A stretch of 64,000 bases of DNA from Flavobacterium xinjiangense (GCF_900142885.1 NZ_FRCL01000001.1:228311-292310); one strand, 5' to 3'. Counted from the first letter of the stretch, positions 46,122 to 56,516 are shown. A program made the numbers and translations. The notes: a model not told the origin generated them from the letters alone.

Positions 46122-47792
46122 ATGACTCCTTTAAAACGATTTTACAATTTACTTGCATTAGACAAAAAAGATGTTTCTCAAATATTCTTTTATGCCATTT
46201 TTGCTGGATTAATCAGTTTGTCTCTTCCTCTTGGAATCCAGGCCATTATCAATTTTATTCAATCTGGAAGAGTTAGTGCTTCATGGATTGTTCTAATTAT
46301 TTTAGTTGTTTTTGGTGTGGCGCTAGTCGGGATTTTATCCCTAATGCAATTGCGAATTACAGAAAATTTACAACAAAAAATATTTGTTCGGTCCTCTTTT
46401 GAATTTGCAGCACGTTTACCAAAAATAAAATCAGAGCAATTGTACAATAACTACCCTCCTGAATTAGCAAATCGATTTTTTGACACTATGACAATTCAAA
46501 AAGGAACTTCTAAGTTATTAATAGATTTTTCGGCAGCCTTACTTCAAATTGTTTTTGGAATTCTATTGTTGTCATTATACCACCCCTACTTCATTGTATT
46601 TGGTATTTTATTGCTTTTTCTCCTCTATTTCATTTTCAGGTTTTCATATAAATCAGGATTGGAAACTAGTTTGAAAGAGTCAAAATTCAAATATAAAGTT
46701 GCCAGTTGGCTGCAGGAAATGGCGCGTAATAATTTCAGTTTCAAAAATGAACTTAATTATGATTTTGCTTTAGAAAAAAACAATCATATCGTAACCGATT
46801 ATCTCAACTACCGCGAAAAACATTTCAATATAATTAAAAGACAATTCACTCAGTTAATTATTTTTAAAATCATTATTACTGCCAGTTTACTATCAATAGG
46901 TGGTTTTTTAGTCTTGTCCCAACAAATGAATATTGGGCAGTTTGTCGCTGCAGAAATCATTATTTTATTGGTAATAAATTCGGTTGAAAAAATAATTATT
47001 GGATTGGAAACTTTATATGATGTACTAACTTCTATCGAAAAAATAGGACAAGTGACAGATTTAGAGTTAGAAGAAGATTCAAATATAAAAAGTGAAACGT
47101 GCTACACAAATATCGTTTTGGAAACAGAAAACATTAAATTCAAATTTCCTGATTCAGAAAACGAGGTCCTAAATAAAATCAGCTTGAAAATTGAACAAGG
47201 AGAAAAAATAGTAATTGAAGGTGACAACGGTTCCGGGAAAACAACCCTGATACGATTGCTTGCTGGTTTAATACAGCCCATATCCGGTTCTTTCTACATC
47301 AATGATGATACGTTTAGAAAAATAAACCTCAAACAATATCGATCACAAATAGGAAGAGTTATCCAAAGTGAAACTCCATTTGAAGGGACAATATTAGAAA
47401 ACATCACTTTTAACGATTCATCAATACCTTTCGAAGATATAAAATGGGCGATTGATGGCGTTCAACTGAGTTCCTTTATCAAATCATTACCCAAAGGCTT
47501 AGATTCTAAGCTTTTCCCTGAAGGAAAGCAATTATCTTCTTCTAATGCACAAAAGATATTATTGGCGAGAAGTATTATTCACAGACCTAAAATACTTTTT
47601 TACGAAGATCCAACTGATAGTATGGATGAAAAAGTAGCTAATGAAATTATTGATTTTATTACTTCCGATAAAAACAAATGGACAATTATAGTTTCCTCAA
47701 AAAATCCGCATTGGAAAACCAAATGCAGCCGAAGAATTACCATGCAAAACGGATTCATTCAATTGGATTCAAAAACTGATACATCATGCTAA
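46122..47792 (+). CDS. ABC exporter half-transporter with degenerate ATPase motifs
   Basis: This is a 556-residue fused transporter. Six membrane segments at about 20-310 are followed by a nucleotide-binding domain at about 335-550. Walker A is intact (GDNGSGKT) and the Q-loop Gln is present in RVIQSE. The signature LSGGQ is LSSSN, Walker B reads ILFYEDP with D and E exchanged relative to LLDEP, and the H-loop His is Ser in IIVSSKN. There is no C39 peptidase domain. With the HlyD and TolC genes behind it, it would form a trans-envelope export system of unknown substrate. Confidence 0.9.
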   Translation: MTPLKRFYNLLALDKKDVSQIFFYAIFAGLISLSLPLGIQAIINFIQSGRVSASWIVLIILVVFGVALVGILSLMQLRITENLQQKIFVRSSFEFAARLPKIKSEQLYNNYPPELANRFFDTMTIQKGTSKLLIDFSAALLQIVFGILLLSLYHPYFIVFGILLLFLLYFIFRFSYKSGLETSLKESKFKYKVASWLQEMARNNFSFKNELNYDFALEKNNHIVTDYLNYREKHFNIIKRQFTQLIIFKIIITASLLSIGGFLVLSQQMNIGQFVAAEIIILLVINSVEKIIIGLETLYDVLTSIEKIGQVTDLELEEDSNIKSETCYTNIVLETENIKFKFPDSENEVLNKISLKIEQGEKIVIEGDNGSGKTTLIRLLAGLIQPISGSFYINDDTFRKINLKQYRSQIGRVIQSETPFEGTILENITFNDSSIPFEDIKWAIDGVQLSSFIKSLPKGLDSKLFPEGKQLSSSNAQKILLARSIIHRPKILFYEDPTDSMDEKVANEIIDFITSDKNKWTIIVSSKNPHWKTKCSRRITMQNGFIQLDSKTDTSC

Positions 47793-49132
47793 ACATATCC
47801 GACAATAAAACAAAACTTCCATCACTAAATCAATACGAAACAGTGAAAAATTTAGGGAACAGACCACATTATAAAATCTTAAACAGAATTATAGCAGGTG
47901 TTTCAATAATTGGCGTAATTGCACTGTTTTTACCTTGGACACAAAACGTTTCAGGAACTGGAGCTGTAACTACATTAAAACCAAACCAAAGACCACAATC
48001 TATTCAAAGTGTTATTTCTGGTCGAATAGAGAAATGGTATGTACAAGAAGGTGATTTTGTAAAGAAAGGAGATACTATTCTTTTTATCTCGGAGATTAAA
48101 GAGGATTATATGGACCCTAATTTGGTAGAAAATACTAAAAACCAGATGAATGCAAAAAAACAATCTTTACAATCGTATGGTTCAAAGGTAAATACCCTGG
48201 GAGCACAAATTCAAGCTATTGAAACCGAAAAAACATTAAAACTAGAACAGGCGCGAAATAAAATCAAACAATCATTTTTAAAAATAAAAAGTGACAGTAT
48301 GGATCTCGTTGCCGTTAAAACACAACTAAAGATCGCAAACACACAATACAACAGGTCCTTGCAATTGAACAAAGAAGGTTTAAAACCATTAACCGATACC
48401 GAAGACAAGAGGTTAAAATTACAAGAAGTTGAAGCAAAAATCATTACTCAAGAAAACAAATACTTAACCAGTAAAAATGAATTTATAAACGCAAAAGTAG
48501 AGATCAACAGGATAACCGCTGAGTATTCAGAAAAAGTTTCTAAAGCCAACAGCGATAAATTCACGGCAATGAGCAGCCAATATGATACTGATGCGCAAGT
48601 AAATAAATTAGAAAATCAATATGCTAATTATAGTATTCGAAATGGTATGTATTATATCAAAGCCGCACAAAGTGGTTATATCAACAGAGCGTTGCAATCC
48701 GGCATTGGAGAAACTATTAAGGAAGGTACACCAATAGCCACAATTATGCCATCGAATTATGATATTGCAGTGGAGACATTTGTAAATCCAATCGACTTGC
48801 CTTTAATAAGTAAAGGCGAAAAAGTACGTGTTTGGTTTGACGGATGGCCTACGATCGTTTTTTCAGGATGGCCAGACATGTCATACGGAACTTTTGGAGG
48901 TAAAGTTGTAGCAATAGAAAATTTCATCAGTGAAAATGGCAAATACAGAGTCTTAATTGCCCCTGATTCTTCCGAAGCAAAATGGCCAAAACAATTAAGC
49001 ATTGGTTCGGGAGCCCAAACTATTGCTCTATTACACAATGTGCCAATATGGTTTGAAATATGGAGAACACTAAACGGTTTCCCTCCTAACTATTACAAAA
49101 CTGCAACAAAAACAACAAAAGAAAAGAAATAA
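47786..49132 (+). CDS. HlyD-family periplasmic adaptor
   Basis: This is a 448-residue membrane-fusion protein. One membrane anchor lies at about 34-52, a lipoyl-like half begins SVISGRIEKWYVQEGDFVKKGD, a long coiled-coil hairpin covers about 125-275, and the return barrel segment contains AAQSGYINRAL. It connects the ABC exporter to the TolC-like channel. It overlaps the transporter gene by 7 bases and the TolC gene by one. Confidence 0.93.
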   Translation: MLNISDNKTKLPSLNQYETVKNLGNRPHYKILNRIIAGVSIIGVIALFLPWTQNVSGTGAVTTLKPNQRPQSIQSVISGRIEKWYVQEGDFVKKGDTILFISEIKEDYMDPNLVENTKNQMNAKKQSLQSYGSKVNTLGAQIQAIETEKTLKLEQARNKIKQSFLKIKSDSMDLVAVKTQLKIANTQYNRSLQLNKEGLKPLTDTEDKRLKLQEVEAKIITQENKYLTSKNEFINAKVEINRITAEYSEKVSKANSDKFTAMSSQYDTDAQVNKLENQYANYSIRNGMYYIKAAQSGYINRALQSGIGETIKEGTPIATIMPSNYDIAVETFVNPIDLPLISKGEKVRVWFDGWPTIVFSGWPDMSYGTFGGKVVAIENFISENGKYRVLIAPDSSEAKWPKQLSIGSGAQTIALLHNVPIWFEIWRTLNGFPPNYYKTATKTTKEKK

Positions 49133-50520
49133 TGAAACAACTCCTTTTCGCTTTTTTATTATTTGGTTTTACCGTTTTTGGACAGGAATTTCCATCCAAA
49201 GAACTTACTTATACCGAGTTTTTAGGTTATGTAAAAAAATACCATCCATTAGTTAAAAATGCCAACTTAGAAATCAATAAAGCACAAGCTAATTTGATGA
49301 TGGCACGAGGTGGGTTTGATCCAAAAATCGAGGTAGATTTCAGCAAAAAACAATTCAAAGACAAAGAATATTATTCGATTTTAAACAGCAGTTTCAAAAT
49401 CCCAACTTGGTATGGAATCGAGATAAAAGCAGGATTTGACAACACTGAAGGAGTGTATCTCAATCCTGAAAATACGGTTCCTAATCAAGGCTTGACTTCA
49501 TTGGGAATTAGTGTTCCGCTGGGACAAGGATTATTTATTAATCAAAGAATGGCCGATGTTCGAAAAGCAAAGATTCAAATGCAATTGAGTCAATCAGAAA
49601 GAAAATTGCAGGCCATAGCGGTTCTGTATGATGCTTCTTTGGCATATTTTAATTGGAAGAAAAACTTCAACGAAGTAAAGCTATATGAAGAATATAATAA
49701 AAATGCACAAACACGTTTCAAAGGAATTAAAACCTTAATCATTCAAGGTGACAAACCTGCAATTGACAGTATTGAATCCGGAATCATTGTAAAAAACCGA
49801 ATATTAAATTTAGAAGATTCCAAACTTAAATTGGCTAAAGCCAAATTAGAACTTGCTAATTTCCTTTGGTTGGAAAATAACATTCCGCTTGAATTATCAG
49901 AGCAATTGATTCCCGAAACACAGTTAGAGTTCACGATTCAGGAAAGTTTAAAAACGAATGATTTGTTAAACGCCGATTTCTCCATCACCAATCATCCAAA
50001 AATAAATGCGCTACAAAGTAAAATTGACATCTTGAATGTGGAGAAAAAATTAAAAGCCAATATGCTTTTACCAAAAATTGATGTGGGCTACTCCTATTTA
50101 TCGGAACCCAGCTATATTGATAATTACCAATTTAAGGACTACAAAATAGGTCTAGATTTTTATTTTCCTTTATTTCTAAGAAAAGAACGCGGAAGTTTGA
50201 AACTGGCGAAATACAAAGTTCAGGAAACTGAATTTGCATTGGACTTAGAAAAAGTACAATTGTCCAATAAAATCAATGCCCAAAAAATGGAAATTGAATC
50301 GTTACTAATACAAAAAGAGTTGATAAAAGGTTTAGTAGAAGATAATCTCACGATGTTAAATTCAGAGGAAAGATTGTTTTCTTTTGGAGAAAGTTCTTTG
50401 TTTTTAATCAATACGCGGGAAAATAATTTGGTTAGTGCACAACTTTCACAAATTGCTTTAGAGAATCGATTTTACGTCTCAAATTCAGAGCTTTTTAAAA
50501 TTATGGCCAATCCCGATTAA
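49132..50520 (+). CDS. TolC-family outer-membrane channel
   Basis: This is a 462-residue outer-membrane efflux protein. A signal peptide (about 1-17) is followed by two OEP-type repeats with long helical hairpins: the first around NPENTVPNQGLTSLGISVPL, the second around YKIGLDFYFPLFLRKERG. It is last in the TetR-ABC-HlyD-TolC operon and provides the exit duct. It ends 44 bases before map. Confidence 0.92.
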   Translation: MKQLLFAFLLFGFTVFGQEFPSKELTYTEFLGYVKKYHPLVKNANLEINKAQANLMMARGGFDPKIEVDFSKKQFKDKEYYSILNSSFKIPTWYGIEIKAGFDNTEGVYLNPENTVPNQGLTSLGISVPLGQGLFINQRMADVRKAKIQMQLSQSERKLQAIAVLYDASLAYFNWKKNFNEVKLYEEYNKNAQTRFKGIKTLIIQGDKPAIDSIESGIIVKNRILNLEDSKLKLAKAKLELANFLWLENNIPLELSEQLIPETQLEFTIQESLKTNDLLNADFSITNHPKINALQSKIDILNVEKKLKANMLLPKIDVGYSYLSEPSYIDNYQFKDYKIGLDFYFPLFLRKERGSLKLAKYKVQETEFALDLEKVQLSNKINAQKMEIESLLIQKELIKGLVEDNLTMLNSEERLFSFGESSLFLINTRENNLVSAQLSQIALENRFYVSNSELFKIMANPD

Positions 50521-50536
50521 ATAATTTATAAAATCG

Positions 50537-50544
50537 TACTTTTG
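50537..50544 (+). promoter_or_regulatory. Predicted -7 box for map
   Basis: TACTTTTG matches TAnnTTTG and lies 20 bases before the ATG. Confidence 0.55.
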
Positions 50545-50564
50545 CAAACTGAAAAACAAGTAAT

Positions 50565-51383
50565 ATGATCATTGTAAAATCACGCGAAGAAATAGAATTA
50601 ATGCGCGAAAGTGCATTAATAGTATCAAAAACATTAGGGATGATTGCTTCTGAAATAAAAGAAGGAGTTACCACTTTATATCTGGACAAATTAGCCGAAG
50701 AATTTATACGTGACCACGGAGCTGAGCCAAGTTTTCTTGGTCTATACGGATTCCCAAATTCACTTTGTATGAGTCCAAATGCTCAAGTAGTTCATGGAAT
50801 CCCAAACAATAAACCATTAGAGAGTGGTGATGTAATCTCAGTAGATTGTGGCGCTTATAAAAATGGATACCATGGTGATCATGCCTATTCTTTTGAGATT
50901 GGTGAAGTCGCTCCGGAAACCAAAAAATTATTGCAGGTAACCAAAGAATCATTATACGTAGGAATCCGCGAATTGAAATTAGGGAACCGCGTAGAAGATG
51001 TAGGTAATGCTATCCAAAGATATACCGAAGCACATGGTTATGGAGTTGTTCGTGAACTAGTCGGACACGGATTAGGACAAAAAATGCATGAAGATCCTGA
51101 AATGCCAAATTATGGTAAAAAAGGAAGAGGAAAGCTTTTTGTTGAAGGAATGGTTGTGGCAATTGAGCCTATGATTAACATGGGAACCAGAAACATCAAA
51201 CAATTGAAAGACGGTTGGACAATCCTTACTGCTGATGGAAAACCAAGTGCCCACTTTGAACATGATGTTGCTATTATCGATGGAAAACCAGAAATACTAT
51301 CGACGTTCGCTTATGTGTATAAGGCATTAGGAATTGTGAGTAATGAAGAGGATGAATTTAGAAAAACACCTTTGGTATTGTAA
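50565..51383 (+). CDS. map: Type I methionine aminopeptidase
   Basis: This cytoplasmic metalloenzyme removes the initiator methionine from new proteins. All metal ligands are visible: Asp in SVDCGA, Asp in GYHGDHAY, His in VGHGLGQKMHEDP, Glu in AIEPMI and Glu in HFEHDVAI. There is no N-terminal extension (272 residues). The final base overlaps the next gene's ATG. Confidence 0.96.
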   Translation: MIIVKSREEIELMRESALIVSKTLGMIASEIKEGVTTLYLDKLAEEFIRDHGAEPSFLGLYGFPNSLCMSPNAQVVHGIPNNKPLESGDVISVDCGAYKNGYHGDHAYSFEIGEVAPETKKLLQVTKESLYVGIRELKLGNRVEDVGNAIQRYTEAHGYGVVRELVGHGLGQKMHEDPEMPNYGKKGRGKLFVEGMVVAIEPMINMGTRNIKQLKDGWTILTADGKPSAHFEHDVAIIDGKPEILSTFAYVYKALGIVSNEEDEFRKTPLVL

Positions 51384-52153
51384 TGAAAAAACTTTTTAAA
51401 TTAATACTTAATACAATACCGCGTCCTTTATTGATCAGATTAAGTTATGTAGCGCGCCCCGTTCTTGCCTTTGCATTAAAAGGAACTACATTCACGGATC
51501 CTATTGACGGAAAAAGTTTCAAAATGTTCTTGCCTTACGGTTACGGAACACAAAGGAACAACGTTCTTTCACCAAGTACACTTTCATTAGAGAGACATCG
51601 TTTGCTTTGGCTATATTTGAATGAACAAACTGATTTTTTTACTTCGACAACAAAAAAGAAAGTATTGCATTTTGCACCAGAACAAGCATTCTATAAATTG
51701 TTTCGAAATCAAAAAAATCTGGATTACACCACAACCGATTTATTTTCGCCATTGGCCGATGTGAAAGCAGACATTTGTGATTTGCCTTTTGAAGACAATC
51801 AATATGATGTTATACTTTGCAATCACGTTTTGGAACACATACCAGACGATACAAAAGCAATGCAGGAGTTATATCGGGTTTTGAAACCCGGTGGAATGGC
51901 GATTTTACAAATTCCACAAGATTTGTCCAGAGCTACTACGTTTGCCGATGATAGCATTACAGACCAAAAAGAACGAGCTAAAATCTTTGGGCAATATGAC
52001 CACGTTCGTATCTATGGACGAGATTATTTTGACAAATTAAGAAGCATCGGTTTCAAAGTAATAGAAGAAGATTACACTAATAAAATAGCACCGGAATTAG
52101 TAGAAAAATATTGTTTGGCAAAAGGGGAAATCATTCCTGTTTGTTTTAAATAA
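51383..52153 (+). CDS. Class I SAM-dependent methyltransferase
   Basis: This is a 256-residue methyltransferase-11-type protein. The cofactor region is VLHFAPEQAFY followed by ADICDLPFEDNQYD, and the motif II-IV stretch is VILCNHVLEHIPDD, typical of small-molecule methyltransferases. The N-terminal 60 residues are basic and may bind membrane or nucleic acid (weak inference). The substrate is unknown. It is translationally coupled to map (one-base overlap). Confidence 0.85.
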   Translation: MKKLFKLILNTIPRPLLIRLSYVARPVLAFALKGTTFTDPIDGKSFKMFLPYGYGTQRNNVLSPSTLSLERHRLLWLYLNEQTDFFTSTTKKKVLHFAPEQAFYKLFRNQKNLDYTTTDLFSPLADVKADICDLPFEDNQYDVILCNHVLEHIPDDTKAMQELYRVLKPGGMAILQIPQDLSRATTFADDSITDQKERAKIFGQYDHVRIYGRDYFDKLRSIGFKVIEEDYTNKIAPELVEKYCLAKGEIIPVCFK

Positions 52154-52175
52154 ACAAGTTCAGACAGTAAATAAG

Positions 52176-52209
52176 AAAGCCCACTAAAAAAATATTTAGC
52201 GGGCTTTTT
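52176..52209. terminator. Bidirectional terminator, methyltransferase / M16 protease
   Basis: AAAGCCCACTAAA pairs with TTTAGCGGGCTTT (one mismatch) between convergent genes, with A and T runs on the two sides. Confidence 0.8.
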
Positions 52210-52230
52210 AGTATTAAATAACAAAGATCA

Positions 52231-55041
52231 TTAGCTTTTCTCCGGCATCAACATTCCAACCACTTTATCTTTTGTAAGATATTTTTTGGCCACATTCTGA
52301 ATGTCTTTTGCCGTTATTTCACTGATTTTTTCTTCCGTTTGAAGAATCTCACCTGGATTTTTTCCGTTTATAAAAGACTTAGTAAAATTGCTTAACCAAT
52401 ATTTATTTTCTTTAATATTCTTTTTGTAGTCAAGTAATTCCGCTTCTTTAAATTTAACAACATCTTTTGCTTCTGGTCCGTTGTCAATTATTTTTTGCAA
52501 TTCTTTTAATGCAGAAGCAGTTAATTTCTCCGTATTTTCTGGTCCACATGGGAAACCTATACTAAAATTATATGAACCATTTGGTACTTTATTCATACTT
52601 CCTCTTGCGCTGATTCCGTATACTCCGCTTTCGTTTTCTCTTAACTCTTCAATTAATTTTATAGTCAAAACTTCGCCTAAGGCTTCCATCGCGGCAGCTT
52701 CTTTATCAGAATAAACAGCGTCACCATAATACATAATAGTTACAGAACTTTTTGGATCAGTTCCTTTATTCACCACTTTTTTCAAATCACCTTTAAGCAT
52801 TCTGTACCCTAAATCAGTCGCTTTTTCTTTCTTATCTGTAGAAGGCAACGACGCTAAATATTTAGTGGCATAGGCTTCCATTGTTTTGTCATCAACATTT
52901 CCAACAAAATAAAATTCAAAATCTCCAGCATTTGCAAAACGCTCTTTGTATTTATTATAGGCTAAAGTATAATCCGTTTCACCCCAAGTTTTTTCATTTG
53001 GGATCAAACCATTAAATCTTGGATTTTCCTTGTTCAAATAACCGTAAAATTCTTGTTGAAAAAAGAATCCTGGTTGTGATGCCATATTTTTGAAAAAAGC
53101 AGATTGTTTTTGTTTGTAACCTTCAAAAGCAGTTGCATCTAAATTTAAATCTGTAAAATAAGCATGAGTCATTTGGAACAAATACTCTAAATCCTTAGGA
53201 GTAGTTTTCCCTCTCAAACCTTCAGTTGTATTTCCGATATAAGGATTTACACTGGCGATTTTACCTGTCATAAATTTATTGATATCATTCAATTTCAAAC
53301 CTGAGAAACCAGCTTCTGTTAAAGCTCCGTTAGCAAACTGAACTTTTTTCATTACCTCATTAGAATACAAATTGCTTCCACCTAAACTTACTGCTTCAAA
53401 AAGAATTTCATCATTTTTAAAGTCGGTATTTTTATAAGTAACTTTAGCTCCGTTAGAAAGAAGCAAGGTTTTTGTTCCCATAATATCATTGCTTTCTCTT
53501 TTAATGATAGTTCCTGAAACAACGTCTTCTCTCAAAAGGCCTTTGGCCACAGCTACATCTTCATAAGGTTTAATTTGGTCAACATTCACTTTTAATACAT
53601 TCAAAACGTCTTGCTCTGAAGGTTTTTTAAGACCTGCTTTTTCTGGTCCAGTTAGAACAATAACGCGATTGTCATCTTTGATGTATTCTTTTATAAAACC
53701 ATTTACATCTTTCAACTCAATTGTAGGCAAAATTTGTTTCATTGTACCAAATGTCCATTCAATTCCTGGAGTCGGTTCCTTTTCTAAGAAATTAGCTTGG
53801 TATTCCCCAACAAAACTTTCTGAATTGGTTTTATTTCTGTCATTGTATGATTTTTCGATAGAAGCTAAAAACTCAGCTTTTGATCGATCTAATTCTCCTT
53901 GTGTAAAACCAAATTTCTTAGCTCTTTCATTCTCAGTAACCAAAACCTTCAAAGCATCTAATTGCTTATCTTCTTGCGACATTGCTACTGACTGATACGC
54001 TTTTTTGTTTCTTGCCCAAGTTTCACCGTGATAGGAATATCCATAAGTAAAAGGAGGTGTGGCAGAATTTGTCAATTCGCTCAACCTTGAATTCAACATG
54101 GTGGTAAATAATCCTTCTACTACATAATCTTTAAAATCCTTTACGGTAACAACCGGTTTCGGCATACCATAATCCTTATACACCAATTGCACTTGTGCGC
54201 TTGTTGCTTCTTTGTCACTTTCAATTGCGACGAAAGTTTCTTTGTGATTTGGTACCTCAAAAGTTTTTCTTGGTTTTTCATTTTTAGGATTTTGGTAGTT
54301 CGAAAAGTGAGCAATAACTTTTTTCTCCATTTCGGCTACATCAATGTCTCCAACAACGATAACACTCATTAAATCTGGGCGGTACCAATCTTTATAGAAA
54401 CTTACAAGTTTGTCGTATTTAAAGTTTTGCAAAATTTCTTTTTTACCAATTGGCAAACGATCTGCATAATGAGATTTGTACATCATTTTTGGCAAATAAC
54501 GACCCATCATTCTTTTTTGAGCACCTAAACCCAAACGGTATTCTTCAAGCACAACACCTCTTTCCTTATCAATTTCTTCCGGAGTCAGGTTTGCATTAAA
54601 GGCCCAATCTTCAATGATATTAAAACCATTCTCTAATTTTTCCGGACTATCTGATGGTATTGGAAGAAAATAAACTGTTTCTTCAAAACTCGTATAAGCA
54701 TTCAAATGTTGCCCGAATTTCACACCAATACTTTGTAGGTAATCAACTAATTTGTTTTTTGGAAAACGTTTCGTTCCATTGAAACTCATGTGCTCCATAA
54801 AGTGAGCCAGTCCTTGTTGGTCATCATTTTCGAGGATAGAGCCTGCATTGATTACAAGTCTTAAATCGACTTTGTTCTCTGGTTTGGCATTTTTCTTGAT
54901 GTAATAGGTAAGACCGTTTTTTAGTTTTCCTGTTTTAACACTGGAATCAAAAGGAATCGCTTTTGAAAAATCAATTTCCTGCGCAAAAATCGCTGCTGGA
55001 AATAGTAATAGCCCTAAAGCTAACTTACTAAGTTGTTTCAT
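52231..55041 (-). CDS. M16-family zinc protease, exported
   Basis: This is an insulinase/pitrilysin-type peptidase of 936 residues. The inverted zinc motif HFMEH is at 80-84, with the downstream glutamates in ERGVVLEEYRLG. It has the two-part architecture of M16: a catalytic half (about 30-480) and an inactive homologous half (about 500-936). The chosen start MKQLSKLALG gives a signal peptide ending AIFAQ. The in-frame start 17 codons upstream overlaps the predicted promoter and is rejected. A periplasmic role is inferred. Confidence 0.92.
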   Translation of the reverse strand: MKQLSKLALGLLLFPAAIFAQEIDFSKAIPFDSSVKTGKLKNGLTYYIKKNAKPENKVDLRLVINAGSILENDDQQGLAHFMEHMSFNGTKRFPKNKLVDYLQSIGVKFGQHLNAYTSFEETVYFLPIPSDSPEKLENGFNIIEDWAFNANLTPEEIDKERGVVLEEYRLGLGAQKRMMGRYLPKMMYKSHYADRLPIGKKEILQNFKYDKLVSFYKDWYRPDLMSVIVVGDIDVAEMEKKVIAHFSNYQNPKNEKPRKTFEVPNHKETFVAIESDKEATSAQVQLVYKDYGMPKPVVTVKDFKDYVVEGLFTTMLNSRLSELTNSATPPFTYGYSYHGETWARNKKAYQSVAMSQEDKQLDALKVLVTENERAKKFGFTQGELDRSKAEFLASIEKSYNDRNKTNSESFVGEYQANFLEKEPTPGIEWTFGTMKQILPTIELKDVNGFIKEYIKDDNRVIVLTGPEKAGLKKPSEQDVLNVLKVNVDQIKPYEDVAVAKGLLREDVVSGTIIKRESNDIMGTKTLLLSNGAKVTYKNTDFKNDEILFEAVSLGGSNLYSNEVMKKVQFANGALTEAGFSGLKLNDINKFMTGKIASVNPYIGNTTEGLRGKTTPKDLEYLFQMTHAYFTDLNLDATAFEGYKQKQSAFFKNMASQPGFFFQQEFYGYLNKENPRFNGLIPNEKTWGETDYTLAYNKYKERFANAGDFEFYFVGNVDDKTMEAYATKYLASLPSTDKKEKATDLGYRMLKGDLKKVVNKGTDPKSSVTIMYYGDAVYSDKEAAAMEALGEVLTIKLIEELRENESGVYGISARGSMNKVPNGSYNFSIGFPCGPENTEKLTASALKELQKIIDNGPEAKDVVKFKEAELLDYKKNIKENKYWLSNFTKSFINGKNPGEILQTEEKISEITAKDIQNVAKKYLTKDKVVGMLMPEKS

Positions 55042-55062
55042 ATTGTTTGGTTTATTTTTAGT

Positions 55063-55070
55063 CAAATCTA
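55063..55070 (-). promoter_or_regulatory. Predicted -7 box for the M16 protease
   Basis: TAGATTTG on the minus strand matches TAnnTTTG, 21 bases before the chosen ATG, with a possible TTG 23 bases further up. Confidence 0.5.
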
Positions 55071-55215
55071 AAAAGATAAATTTAATTTTCACTCAATTAT
55101 TACAAAATATTTAACAGAAATTACGCACAAATACATCTTAGTTTTTTACATAAAAACAACGCTGATTAAAATGAATCCGAATTACTATATTTACAATGTC
55201 CAAGCAATACATAAG

Positions 55216-56475
55216 ATGACAAAAAACTTTCTCAAAATATTTTCGCTATTCCTGCTTTTTTCCTCTTATTTCACTTTTGCTCAAGTAGAAAATGAAGTGG
55301 CTCCGCCGTATAATATCAAAACCATTTCTGTTTCGCAAAGCAACCAAAATATAATTCCAATCCTGAAATTAGGAGAAGGATTTCAATTGCAATTTGATGA
55401 CTTATTTGGCAACGAGGCAAACTATTATTATGAAATCGCACATTGTGATTACAATTGGACACCTTCGCAAATACCAAAAAGCGAGTATTTAAAAGGTTTT
55501 GATAACCAACGAATCACAGATTACACCAATTCGTTCAATACTTTGCAAATCTATTCGCACTACAAACTGTCGATTCCAAATCAATTTACACAATTACTGA
55601 TTAGCGGAAATTACATTCTCAAAATTTTAAATGAAGAAAGAGAAGTCGTTTTCTCTAGAAAATTCATTCTCTATGAAGATTTGGCCACAGTTCCTATTCA
55701 GGTAAAACGAGCAAGAACCGTCAGTAATTTAGATTTTAAACACAACTTAGAATTTACAATAAAATCGAACACCCTTACATTTCAAAATCCATTGAAAAAC
55801 ATAAAAGTGGTTATACTTCAAAATGGACAATGCAATAATGCTATTAAAAACATTTCTCCCCAATATACCATCGGGAATGATTTAGTTTATAAATATGATA
55901 CTCAAACCCAATTTTGGGCAGGAAACGAGTTTTTATATTTTGAAAATAAAGAGATCAGAGCAGCAAATAATAATGTTGCAAGAGTAAATGCAGATAATGA
56001 AATCTACAGTTCTTATTTATATACCAATAATGCCCGAGCTACTTTTCCTTATTCTGTAACCGAAGATATCAACGGGAATTTTGTCGTTAAGAACATCAAT
56101 GCGGAGAAGAACGAAATCGAAGCCGATTATGTCTGGGTCTATTTTAGTCTTTCTGCTCCAGCTTTTAGAATCAATAAAGATATTTACATCACCGGAATGT
56201 TTAATAATTACAATCTGACTCCCGAAAATAAAATGGACTATAATCCTAAAAAAGGAATCTATGAAAAAGCCATTTTGATCAAACAAGGATTTACAAATTT
56301 CCAATATACCGTTGCGGACAGTAAAGGAATTATTGATCACGAAAATGCAATTGACGGAAATTTCTATCAAACAGAAAATGAATATTCAATAATTGTTTAT
56401 TACCGCGAAAACAATGACCGCTATGATAGAGTAATTGGGAAAGGAACTGCCAATTCACTAAATATCATCAACTAA
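55216..56475 (+). CDS. Type IX secretion system plug protein (DUF5103 family)
   Basis: This 419-residue exported protein (signal peptide ending SYFTFAQ) has the T9SS plug/DUF5103 layout. A first domain at about 25-140 (IKTISVS, LGEGFQLQFDDLFGNEANYY, HCDYNWTPSQI) is followed by two beta-rich domains to the end. In F. johnsoniae this family seals the periplasmic side of the SprA translocon. The ATG at 55216 is preferred over 55171 because a -7-like TATATTTA lies between them. SprA and other T9SS components are not in this window. Confidence 0.88.
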   Translation: MTKNFLKIFSLFLLFSSYFTFAQVENEVAPPYNIKTISVSQSNQNIIPILKLGEGFQLQFDDLFGNEANYYYEIAHCDYNWTPSQIPKSEYLKGFDNQRITDYTNSFNTLQIYSHYKLSIPNQFTQLLISGNYILKILNEEREVVFSRKFILYEDLATVPIQVKRARTVSNLDFKHNLEFTIKSNTLTFQNPLKNIKVVILQNGQCNNAIKNISPQYTIGNDLVYKYDTQTQFWAGNEFLYFENKEIRAANNNVARVNADNEIYSSYLYTNNARATFPYSVTEDINGNFVVKNINAEKNEIEADYVWVYFSLSAPAFRINKDIYITGMFNNYNLTPENKMDYNPKKGIYEKAILIKQGFTNFQYTVADSKGIIDHENAIDGNFYQTENEYSIIVYYRENNDRYDRVIGKGTANSLNIIN

Positions 56476-56516
56476 AAAAACTTTTCTAAAAACAGCAAAA
56501 CGAAATCAATTTTTCG

